A DNA stretch of 47,236 nucleotides from the NCBI GenBank assembly GCA_002633005.1, contig NMRA01000671.1, positions 165,950-213,185 of the forward strand, read 5' to 3'. Position 1 is the stretch's first letter; every line of letters starts with the position of its first letter. A model generated the notes under the pieces. The model made no database searches and was not told the DNA's origin. It saw only the letters and a list, made by a program, of their open reading frames with translations. Shown here in pieces: positions 24,001 through 36,000 of this stretch. The position numbers were made by a program, and so were the translations under genes. The DNA is from Phoronis australis (Eukaryota > Phoronida > Phoronidae).

Positions 24001-27000
24001 GGTCTTTAAATTCAGCATCTGACTTTTGACAGAATATAAATTTTGATTGGTGATATAAACATATTCCATATTGCACCGGAAGAGGTCGTTTAGTGCAAAG
24101 GTCATATAATTTTCAAAATGCTACTCCTCCTTCAGTTTTAAAGCTATCTTTTTCAAATTCGGTGCACAGGTATCAGTCAACAAAACAATTTAAAAAATTG
24201 CTTTTCTAAGTAATCGGGTTATCCAATGAGGTGAAATAGGTCAAAGGTCATTAGGTGCAAACTAAAATTTTGAGCTAGACACTTCAAATTGACAGGTCTG
24301 ATTGCCACAGGTAAATCAAATCGGAATCCAAAGTTTCAGGTCATTTAGTGCAAATATGGGGTCATTAGGTGCATTTTTCTTCTGAAAATTTGACCTTTTC
24401 AATCTGCAAGTATTCTGATATTTCAACCGTTAGACAACTGTGATTCTCAGCGTTAAACACACTTTCCATGGGCTTTGCCTTCATTCTCCTAAAGATGCTT
24501 AAAATGCACCGAATAAGGTCAATTAGTGCAAAGGTCATGTAACGTTCAAAATGTTATATGTCTTACGTTTTTCACGGAATTCTTTTCAATTTCAGCACAC
24601 TGGTGTAAGTCAACGTGCCGGTTGAATACCCTACTTTACTTCGCAATAGGCGTAACCAATGAGAAAAATAGGTCAAAGGTCACTGACTGCAAACTAAAAT
24701 TTTGAGCTAGAGACTTCAGAATTACGTATCTGTTTACTAAGTGCGATTGAGTTTGAATTCTAAATTTTCAGGTCATTTGGTGCACCCATGGGGTCATTAG
24801 GTGCATTTTTCTTCTGACAGTTTGACCACTTCATCCATCTTGTATTCTGAAGTGCTTAAAGTAAAACATCTGTGATTATTAGCATTAACCCCACTTTTAA
24901 TCGAGTTAACAATTACTCCCTCATCGGGGCTCATAATGCACCGGAAGAGGTCAATTAGTGGAAAGGTCATCAAAAAATTAATATTGTAATTTCTCCTACA
25001 ATTTTAAAGAATTCCTTTTCATATTGGTAAACGGGTTGCTGTCAGTAACTTCCTATAATAATTCCAGTAATACGCACGCGCAGAGTCCGTTATTGTCACG
25101 CCGTGACAATAATCTTTCTAGTTCTTCTTATTCTTCTTATTCTTGTTCTTCTTCCGACCAACTTTGAGGCTTAATAACTCCAAAATGGGTGCAGGTACGG
25201 TCTTGAAATTCAGCATATGACTTTTGACAGTATTAAAATTTTAATTGTTTATATAATCATATTCCATATTGCACCGGAAGAGGTCGTTTGGTGCAAAGGT
25301 CATATAATTTTCAAAATGCTACTCCTCCTTCAGTTTTAAAGCTATCTTATTCAAATTCGGTGCACAGGTATATGTCAACATGACAATTTAAGAAATTACT
25401 TTTCTAAGTAATCGGGTCATCCAATCAGGTGAAATAGGTCAAAGGTTATTAGGTGCAAACTAAAATTTTGAGCTAGACACTTCAAATTGACAGGTCTGAT
25501 TGCCACAGGTAAATCAAATTGGAATCCAAAGTTTCAGGTCATTTAGTGCAAACATGGGGTCATTAGGTGCATTTTTCTTCTGAAATTTTGACCTTTTCAA
25601 TCAGCAAGTATTCTGATGTGTCAACCGTTAGACAACTGTGATTCTCAGCGTTAAACACATTTTCCATGGGCTTTGCAATAATTCTGCTCAAGATGCTTAA
25701 AAGGCACGGGATCAGGTCAATGAGCGCAAAGGTCATGTAACGTTCAACATGTTATATCTCTTACGCTTTTAAGGAATTCTTTTCAATTTCAACACACTGG
25801 TGTAAGTCAACATGCCAATTGAATATCCTACTTTACTTTGCAACAGGCCTAACCAATCAGAAAAAATAGGTCAAAGGTCATTGAGTGCAAACTAAAATTC
25901 AGAATTACGTATCTGTTTACTAAGTGCAATTGAGTTTGAATTCAAAATTTTCCGGTCATTTGGTGCACCCATGGGGTCATTAGGTGCATTTTTCTTCTGA
26001 AAGTTTGACCACTTCATTCATCTTGTATTCTGAAGTGCTTAAAGTAAAACATCCGTGATTATTAGAATTAACCACACTTTTAATCGAGTTAACAATTACT
26101 CCCTCATCGGGGCTCATAATGCACAGGAAGAGGTCAATTAGTGGAAAGGTAATCAAAAGATTAATGTGTAATTTCTCCTACAATTTTAAAGAATTCCTTT
26201 TCATATTGGTAAACGGGTTGCTGTTAGTAACTTCCCATAATAATTCCAGTAATACGCGCGCGCAGAGTCCGTTATTGTCACGCCGTGACAATAATCTTTC
26301 TAGTTCTACAACTACAGCACTGCAGAAAACTGTTGTTGTTGATGTTACACAAGTTATCGCACTGTCGTATGTCATGTTCCCACATTTGGTTGGCTTTCAC
26401 CTGTAAAGATAAACCAGTTATTTTTGCACAGAGTTACTTATATAGCTTTTCGATGCAATAACTTGTTGGACATGCGGGTATATATCACGTTGATTAGCCA
26501 TAGAAAATGACCGTTCACGAACAATACTCCTTATTCACGCAACGGCCATTTTGAAGTCAGAACGAGTTAAAAGTGTCAAATAAACAATATGTCGGCGGGT
26601 GGCTGGAGTATACAGTTACAGTGGCTGCCTTAGATGAAGGTAGGATGCCACAGGCAGGGGACGTAAACATTCCCAAATCCAAGCAGCAGAAGGGTTATAA
26701 CAACTTCATTCAAGGATGCTTAGTCACAGTGTTGAACGTAAAATACATTTTAATACAGGGCACATATCCATACCACTTCACCGAGTAATTGACCTATATC
26801 TAGCTCCGCCCTTATTTGAAAAGTCGCCGACAACTTGTTTTTGACGGGTAAAAATGCGGCTTGAATACCCAGTCGAAAGTGTGTCTAGAGAGTTTCTTCT
26901 GACTGGTCAGTTAAGACATATGTCAAAATGCTGGCCACCAATGTATGTAGAGCACCCTTGAATCGAGTGAATAAAGCACGATTGCCGTTTTTTTTTTTAC

Positions 27001-30000
27001 AAGCTGAAGCTTTCGTGCTGAAGTAGTTGCTACCACTTCATCAATACAGTCACTCAATGATAGGCCTAACTTTAGCAACAGTTGACGAAATTTACTATGG
27101 CCCAATCCTATGGCTGTGGCTTTGGCTGTGTAGTGTTTTCTACTGAAGAAATATCATCATATACATGTAGGTCCCCGTTTGTCTATAATAGCATCAAACA
27201 TGGCTGTCACTGCTACCAGCACCAGTGTATTTTCGCCGGATAGTCTATATAAGTGTCCCACGGGATCCGAACCGCCCTCGCACGGTAATTTTCCTCTGCT
27301 GAAATCGAGGAATCTTATGCACCGCCTATATCTGCCCATTGGCAAAATCATGTTGAATGCATGACTGACGGGGTAACCTGGTGACTGACTTCTTGTCGGG
27401 GAATGGCAGCTGGAAAGCTATTACATGTATTTAGAAAAAAATGACTCACTTCAGGGATCATCGGAAAATAACATGCCAATTGACCCACAGGACGTCAAAT
27501 GTATCTAATTTAGAGAACCTACACGTATGCATCCCTAATTTCATGGCGACACAAGTTCAAGACCAAGTTAAGCAACCCCATTGCGTCTCTAACAATTTTT
27601 AAGCCCCAATGATGCGACCCTAAACATATCCTGGCACTTGCAAAGAGCTTCCATAAAAATGGATTGTTCTACAACCTCCTCGACCAACAAACAGTACAAC
27701 CCCCTCGACCCACGTCCCCGTTGCCCTACGACCCACAACTCCCTCGACACAGTCCACACGAACTCAACCCGATCGGAATATAGAACAAGCACTGACTTGA
27801 GGGACCAATGACTTGGGCCGAGAACTCGACTGGCCTTCCCCTGTTTTTTTTTGCAACGAAGAGTCGATTCTGCAAGCCTTAAAGACAAAAACAGAAAAAA
27901 ATGCTACCAAATCGTTGCAAATGCCGTTCCAGGCGAAGTGTATTCGTCTCGCCTGCTCTACACTGAATGTCAGATTCAACCTTTTTGCGGAGAGTGCGTG
28001 GAACCGACAAAAACGCAATTTCATTAGAAAATGCATTTTGAAAAACAATCTGTTAACTAAAAAGAATTTCAACGTTACATGAGTATCTTGTAAATGAGTA
28101 TACAACATACAGCAAATAATGAAAACTTGGAATTATGTACATTCACGTTAACATACTGTCTCCTTAAGTTTAGTAGAACTGAGCCATTCACCTATTTCAC
28201 GAACGCGGGGCGCTGCTGTCGTGTTGATCGAAAACGAGGCACTTTGACAAACATGGCATCGTCCTGCAAGGTGGTGCGGTCAAAAGACTTATCAACGTTA
28301 CCAAAAATCAAGTTATCTGATATTGAATCGATCTCCAAAAACATACCAATACGCACGGCAACTAGACTTTTACCCTACTCAGCCGTTCCTTCGTAGTTTT
28401 CCCTCTTTTGGAAAAGTGTGGAAGTCAGGCTGCGCGCCAGCTGGGCGAGTGCCGGAGCCAGAAAATCTACTCGCCCAGCCCGAAGTTCAGTCACCCGGCC
28501 GTTGGAGCCATTCACCACAAAGTTGCTGCTAGTTGATATAAAAATCATCGTTTTGTGCACTGATGTCACCATCTATTAGGGCTACCGTATTCGCCCTAAT
28601 AAGCGCCCAGAGGGGGGGGGGCGCTTTTTGTTGCCTACGGCGGTTAAAACCCGGTCTCCGAAACGGGTGAAGTCTCGGAAGCTAGGATTCATCAAATTTA
28701 CGCGCTGTGACGCATGTGTAACCTATGACAGACTGTCTACAAAACTGTGGTGCATTGCTATCAAACTCTGTTGTTAAATTATGATCTTTTTAAAAAAATG
28801 TGCTGAAATCCCAGGGCGAAAACTTGCCGACTCAGTGCGTCGCTGCTTCGCGATCGTCCGTAGGACAACTTGAATTCTTGAGTAAAAATAATTTCGACTC
28901 AAATTACCTGAAATCTTCCTTAAGTTTTCCAGATAGCCTTTCCTAAGATTCTAAGATCCGGTGGACTCGGAGTCGGGATTAAAAGCAGATTAAGTAAAAA
29001 CCTGCGCTAGATCGCACCCCGCAACGAGAAAAATCTGGACGAACTCATATGTTGTTACGTGACGTATGTATTGAAGTGAGTCAACAGGTGTGCACCGAGT
29101 GAGCGAGCGCGTGCGTGTCATCAGTGTTCATTTGCCAGAGTAACGGGCCCAATGAGCTGTATATGTAGTTATATTTAAAGGCTAATGCCACCCGATTTAA
29201 TTAGTCTTTTTTACCGTCTTAATCGGTCTGGGGCCACATCGGCTCGTACACGGTCGACCTTACCTTGCCGAGAGGTGTCGCGTTAGCCTGTGAGGAAGGT
29301 GAGAAAGTCCGCAGCGACGTCAGTGGTTCGTATGCAGAGTGAATTCCGCCATGGTGTGGTGTGTCGTTCCTGCCTGTTCGAACTATGAAGCGGCGAGGAA
29401 AGCGGGTACATNNNNNNNNNNNNNNNNNNNNNNNNNNNNNNNNNNNNNNNNNNNNNNNNNNNNNNNNNNNNNNNNNNNNNNNNNNNNNNNNNNNNNNNNN
29501 NNNNNNNNNNNNNNNNNNNNNNNNNNNNNNNNNNNNNNNNNNNNNNNNNNNNNNNNNNNNNNNNNNNNNCAAAACTGTGGTGCATTACGATATTTTTAAA
29601 AAAATGTGCTGAAATCCCAGGGCGAAAACTTGCCGACTCAGTGATGCGTCGCTGCTTCGCGATCGTCGATAGGACAAATTGAATTCTTGAGTAAAAATAG
29701 TTTCGACTCAAATTACCTGAAATCCTCCTTAAGTTTTCCAAATAGCCTTTCCTAAGGTTCTAAGTTCCGGTGGAGTCGGGATTAAAAGCTGATTAAGTAA
29801 AAATCTGCGCTAGATCGCACCCCGCAACGAGAAAAATCTGGACGAACACATATGTTGTTACGTGACGTTTGTATTCAAGTGAGTCAACAGGTGTGCACCG
29901 AGTGAGCAAGCGCGTGCGTGTTATCAGTGTTCATTTGACAGAGTAACAGGCCCAATGAGCTGTATATGTAGTTATATTTATCTCATTGAGCAGGCCCTAG

Positions 30001-33000
30001 CGCGCTTCTTGGCCAAGTTTCGATTCGCGGTTTTTATAATTTGACATGTACAAAGGAATCTGGATTCCTGTGGTAGGAGAAGATCTGCACGGGAAAGATA
30101 CAATACGGCCAATCTCGTTACCAGTACGCTGCGTCTGTTCTGAAGGGCCAGACAATATAGTGTGACACTTTCCTCGCAAGATCAGCAAATCTTTTGCGTT
30201 CTTTTTGAAGCACTGCGGAACGGTTTGAAGTGTACAGCCACGGCTAAATACCGACATAGCGGCGAGGCTCGTGGTCTACTAGAAATTCCGCGCACAATGA
30301 TTTTTCAGGACTGTCGGATATTATTAATAATTTGAATACATTACTGTAGAATTTTAGAACTGTGGGGTAAGGCATTTTTTCTCACAAATATATACACATT
30401 CATGGACTGGGCGCTTGTTTTAGCGAAGTCTGAAAACGAGTGGGGACGCTTATAGGGGCATGGGCGCTTATTAGGACGTATGTTATAAAAATAATTTTGG
30501 CTAAAATGACATTGTACATTACAATAAGAAATCAGTTCCAAGAAATATAGTATTTCATTTGCTATGAGCACATGGACCGGTCTTCCACCTTTCTCCCATT
30601 TTCTTCGTTTCGGACTAGTCCACAAATTCTTTGTGCACCTCCACATACTGTGTTTTTTGACCGAATCGCGTAACGGGTGACATGTACTGAATCGGTAGGG
30701 TCGCACTGCGTCGATGTTTTTTAGTGCCGGAGCATCGACACGATGACCAAACTGAACCTTAAATTCATGATAGAAACAGCACAAGGAGGAGGAAAATTAT
30801 TCATATTCATCTGGGAAACGATATATAGTGCTTTTGCGCTCTGATATTCGCTCGCCACCGGGCGACCGGCAAGTCAACTTCTACTCGCCCAGCACCATTT
30901 TTACTCGCATTGGCGACTGGGCGTGTGGCTAAGTATATCCCTGGGAAGGATAGCGACGAGTTATTACTGGAATTGGTACGTTCAGGCAGTGCACAGTACA
31001 CCATGGCCAGCTGATGATCTCTCACGAGGTTTTATCAGTGTGCCTCCTTTTCGATCAGTATTTAAAGATGGGGCGGGAAGATGGCGCTTTCGTGAAATAG
31101 GTGAATAGGTAGTCTCTCGAGGAACTATTTTGGTGACAACCATAATGCGCTCACAATGCGGTATTTCAGATCACTTTCTCACGCCCCTTTCTGTTTTTAA
31201 TCACCAGAGTTGAGCCAGACCAGACTCTCGTGAAGGTATGTCTTATGGGGAAGTCACTCCGCGACGTAATAACATTATGAAATATGTGAAAAGCGCAAAA
31301 ATGTCTCTATTGCTGCGGGTCGTAGGTCGACGGAGCCGTGGGTCGAGGGGTTCGTGGGTCGAGGGTGTCGTGGCTCAAGGGGGTTGTGAGTTGAGAGGAT
31401 CGAGGGGTGTGGACGTACAGGGGGTTTTAGAACAATCCATAAAAAATATCCCTTTTTCATCTTTTGTTTCAGAATCACATCCGCCTTTTACAAATTTGTA
31501 GCGGTTAATTCTTTAAGCTCTCAACAAAAGTGGGCCCAAGATCATAGGCAAATTTAGGAGGGAAGGGGAGGGCACCCCCGCCCTTACGGACACAGCAAAA
31601 ATGAAAAATGCAAAAAAAGAACAGAAATATGGGAACATTCTGACATTTTTCTTCGAAAGCTGTGGTTGCCTCCCGTCCCCCCTCCTGCGATATTCTAAAT
31701 ATTCCGCTGAAGACACCCTTTCAGAGATAACTTTGCTTCGAAATGCAACGTTTCGGAAAGAAACTGGTTATGGAAAGCATATGGAGCTGATTGTCCCATA
31801 CTCCTCTTCTGCGGCGGTGCCCCTTGTTATCTGATACTCACTTCGTGTTAATTAACTTGCGCTGTTTTAAATACTAATTTCTTGTACCTCACGACACCAC
31901 GCCATAATCATTATTTACAAGGTCTGCTTATCCATCAATACGTAAAAATAAACCTCCGCACAAATTTCAATTAATATCGTTTGTCAATTGATTATTGTCA
32001 GAATATAGTCTGACAGTATTTTCAGTTTGTTTTGTTTGTTATTCTGTTTGATTGGCATGACCCCTGAGTTAAGTACAGTGATGATGTAATTTGTTTGCTA
32101 CAGAATAGTGTGGAACTTTCTAGAAGACTGAGGTCAGAACAGTGATGATGTAATTTGTTTACTACAGAATAGTGTGGAACTTTCTAGAAGACTGAGGTCA
32201 GAACAGTGATGATGTAATTTGTTTACTACAGTATAGTGTGGAACTTTCTAGAAGACTCTAGCATGACAGTGATTGATGCAGTCTGGAATATTCTAGAGAC
32301 TACTACATGTTTGTAGAATGATTGGGTAGGTTCCAGAAAGTTCTGGTATGTGCTTGAATTGATGAAAAGTTCTAGATCAATGCATTAGGCTATAAATACA
32401 CAAGCACAGGTGTGTGTTAGTCACTTGAGTCCAAGAGGATTAAGTGAGTTGAGTCCAAGGAGATCAAGTCAGCTCAAGAAAGTTAATCAGGAGAACTACA
32501 GTTGAGTTGCAGTGAAGAGAATCAGCAGTTACAGCGATGGTAAATAGAGAGCCAGCTTTAGAGACAGCAGGTTATTGTACCTACGAGTGTAACAGTTGCT
32601 GAAACTGTCTCAGAAGTTCATCACAAGTCAAGGCTTCGCAGCACTGGCTGGAGCATAAACAGACATTACGTCGGACGTTTTGTTTGAGTAGGCTTGTGAA
32701 CGTACGGTCGGGATTAATAAAGGATTAACTCGAACCAGTCTTCAGTCAATCTTCGCACCGAAAGCTATTAGCACCGGTCTGTAACAACCTGCGCCCACCC
32801 ACACACGGGGAAAAACGTGACAATTATGATAAAATTTTTTTATGTTTTGTTTCGTTGTTACTATTTGGTTTTTGACGACGAAAATTCTATAGTTTGGAAT
32901 AGTAGAAAAATATTATTTTGCTCATGATCGCAGCCTTATGTCCCAAATTTTAGATACCGGTAGTTATAAAGGCTGTCCAAATTTCATGAATTGCTGCAAA

Positions 33001-36000
33001 GACGACAAGATACTTTTTACGAGTATCCAAATCTACTTTCAAACCGTGTTATATAATTGCGTGCTGTGTCTCAAATTTCAGAAATGTGATAAATGCAAAA
33101 GTTTCTGGTGTCTCAAATTTCAGAATCGGGAAAAATAACTTCACTTGGATTTCAGTCAACCAGACCTACCCAAACTAGAGAATTTTTCCTTGTGTTGAAA
33201 ATGAAATATTTCAACTTAAGTCTATTTTACCTCGTCCTGGTATTTGTTCGGCTAAATGTCCGCTCATTATATTTTCAATGTTTCCTTACAAAATGCAAAC
33301 ATTACAGTGATCGATGTTTCGCGTGAAATTCACTTGCAATATTTTTCGTCACCACCTACCTGAAAATATTTACCCACATCCCGACGTATATTTATTAATC
33401 ACTGTTAGGGCTCCTGCTGCTGTGTTGTGAATATGAAAAAGACAACTCACTGTTCTGGGCCCGGTCTCCAATCTTTTTACTCGAAATGGAACTCGAAATT
33501 AGGTTTGGCATTTTCTACTCTACTTTTGGGCGAACTCAAGATAAAAGTCTAATATTCTATGCTCGAGTACACAATAACTTACGTAGATAATTTGTTGCCC
33601 TTAGTTCACAGTTTGTAAACCCAATATTAAAGCAATAAGTTCGAGTTTGAACTCGAAATTTCGAGTTTTTACTCGAGTTTGTAGCACGAATATAAGGGTC
33701 TTCAAGGGCAAACTTGAATTAGAAACTCCTATGCATAAAGTATAATGTATTCGAGCACAGTCTGATAACCAATTACATGTATCTTAAGTTCACACAAAAG
33801 GAGCAGAGAAATTACCAAAAATAGTTTTGAGTTCGTTTCGAGTACAAAGATTAGAGACCGGGCCCGGGTCGCATATCGCATCATCTACACACAGAGGAAC
33901 ACGTCCATATGCGACTTGTCCATCTTTGTTTTGCCCTGTTTTCTCCATGATCTGGGTCACGCGTGAATAAGCTGTACCTGCGAAAAGGATGGAAAAACGT
34001 CGCTTTCAGATTGACAGCCAAGACGGCTGAAAATGTACACAAGTGGGTTGTGTATTACAAAACTGTATGTTGGATTTTTTGTAGTTGTCAGATGGCACTG
34101 GATGGGCATCGACAAACATTGGCGTAATACAAAATCAATGCAGCACTACCATCCAGAAATCCCCATCACTATGGGTACCTGCTGATACAACCGGGACATC
34201 CTCTGGACATGCAGCAACACTGAAGCTGCCATCGTTGATTACAGACACCTTGTGTCCTGTAAACTGCAATGAACATGGAACTTGCAAAGAAGGTAAAAAT
34301 TTGTTAGGTGAAATTGAACCTTGGATGCAATCAATGCAGCACAATTCAAACGAATTACAGTTTGCAACGTTCTTTTGTAGCGTGTACTCTTCAAGCAAAC
34401 AAGGGAGACAACTAAGTACACGAAAACAATGCAGGTGTGATCAACCCCAAGCCACTTTTGCTAACACGCCGCCCTAAAAATCACTGAATAATGAACGTTA
34501 TCATATGTACGTGTAGTGATTCCACATACACTAGAAACGTAGGGAGCGCTTCAGGGATGGAGATACGTAACCCCCCCTCGACCCTAATAGTTAGCAGTTG
34601 TCGGAGGAAAACCTTGGTGACAACTGACGTACATGTAGGCTTGGGCAAGGGTCATTTGCCTCTCAGGTTTTGTACACAAATGAGTGTCTGAAAGGAGCAA
34701 CAAAGACTATGGCGATGTCTGCTATTGTTTATGTACATGTACACGTTTAACTTGTAAACCGTAAAATGATACCGCTGCGCAGTGCCCCAAATTGATAGAA
34801 TTTATTAGTCAGCCAATTTTTACACAGATTGATATCAGTCGTTTCAATTTAGTCAAATTTTTAGTTAATTTGTGATGAGGTTTAACATGTTGTGATCTAC
34901 AGCTAGCCTCCCCTCCCTTTGTTTCTTCTCCATTTCAAACTTTTCCCGTTCCAGTGTTATGTCTTGCTCTCGTATTTTCAGCTCTGCATCATATTTTTTC
35001 TTTAAGAAAGTTAATATACAGTTATGTGTCAGTTGAGACCACATAACGCTTTTTGGGAGCGACACAGCTAGCTGTGAATGAAAAAAATAATGTTAACCCC
35101 CATCACAACAATAATGGGAACGGCTGCACTGAAACAGCATACCATTATAGCGGAGAAGGAAGTCACGTTTATAAACAAACTTTTTGTTCCTGAAAAATAT
35201 TGGAAGTCGTATTCGTAGTTTGGTAGATGTCTTTGCATTTATTAATTTATTTATTGTGATATTAAAAATGAGGACGGCCTCTTCAGTGACAGCACTGCTT
35301 TGCAAGCGGGCCCTCAACAACGAAATATAAATCAGTAATATAATAACAAAACAATAATTGAAATGCATTTAACAAAGATACAATTAAAACAGTTTGAGAA
35401 TTTAAATGATAAATAAATGTGGAAGGATGATGAAAATTTGGCTAAGAGAGATGAAATTAAAAAAGAGATGATACTAAATAGTGAGAGTATTTACAGCAAT
35501 AAAAAATGACATGATTAAGATAGAGAGGGGGGAAAAAATGGGTATTACTAAGTAAATTACAGTCACTTTTTAATATTAAATTTGAAGGTATTAATTTAAT
35601 CGGACCGTTTTCTGGGCTGCGAATGTCCCACATTGTTTCAGCAGCATAAATAAAAGAAGAGCGTGTAGAGTATATAGCTTGTCTGAGATATCCTGGAGTC
35701 ACGCCATTGACACACCTGTAGATGCAACAGGCAGAGAGATATATTCAATTCTTTGTTTTACTTTCATAAACCCAAGGGGTACAAGTTGTCGAGCCGAGTG
35801 TCCCTTGTTCTAGTACTCAGGATAGCCCAGGTGGTTCTATTTTGGATTACTTGGACTTTACTAACAAGTGTGCCCCCAAGCCGGTAAACACTAATCAAAA
35901 TGAGGCTGGATAATAGAATGGTAAAGTGTCTTATGAGTGCTGACATCAAGAAATTTGCCTAGACGTTTAGGTACACTGATTTACTTGACAATTTCCTTGT

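Larger units (their letters stand above)
27648..31450. mobile_element. Large imperfect inverted structure, candidate long-TIR DNA transposon
   Basis: Three landmarks recur in reverse order and orientation. ATGGATTGTTCTACAAC with a CCCTCGACCCACG-type array (27.65-27.75 kb) matches TTTTAGAACAATCCAT with CGTGGGTCGAGGG (31.32-31.45 kb). ATTCACCTATTTCAC..GATCGAAAACGAGGC (28.19-28.24) matches GCCTCCTTTTCGATC..GTGAAATAGGTGAAT (31.04-31.11). CTACTCGCCCAGC blocks occur at 28.46 and 30.88 kb, but in the same orientation, so they are weaker support. Inside is a closer inverted pair, CCCTAATAAGCGCCC near 28594-28608 and GGGCGCTTATTAGG at 30462-30475. The centre holds the THAP-like start and the gap. No target-site duplication was established. 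Confidence 0.45.
32000..32790 (+). mobile_element. LTR-like unit with heat-shock elements, TATA box and polyA signal
   Basis: Three 64-bp direct repeats (GTGATGATGTAATTTGTTT..GGAACTTTCTAGAAGACT) lie at about 32080-32260. They are followed by a TATAAATA box at 32391-32398, about 300 bp without a long ORF, an AATAAA signal at 32716-32721, and an end at CTGTAACA (32786). Directly after comes CCTGCGCCCACCCACACACG then GGG, which resembles a primer-binding-site/leader region of retroelements. This U3-R-U5 order fits an LTR of an endogenous retrotransposon. No gag or pol was found near it, so it would be a solo or truncated copy. The 5' edge is approximate. An alternative is a relocated heat-shock gene promoter. 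Confidence 0.5.

Noticed and set aside
26178-26406. Short ORFs at the end of the satellite
   Set aside because: They recur with each satellite unit and change frame between copies, so they are not under coding constraint.
27589-28108. Minus-strand ORFs of 99 and 114 codons
   Set aside because: They cover the CCCTCGACCCACG word array and the arm of the inverted structure; no domain and no splice-supported continuation.
29219-29741. Open frames of 117 and 152 codons on the minus strand across the gap
   Set aside because: They are open only because N codons have no stops; the readable parts resemble no protein family.
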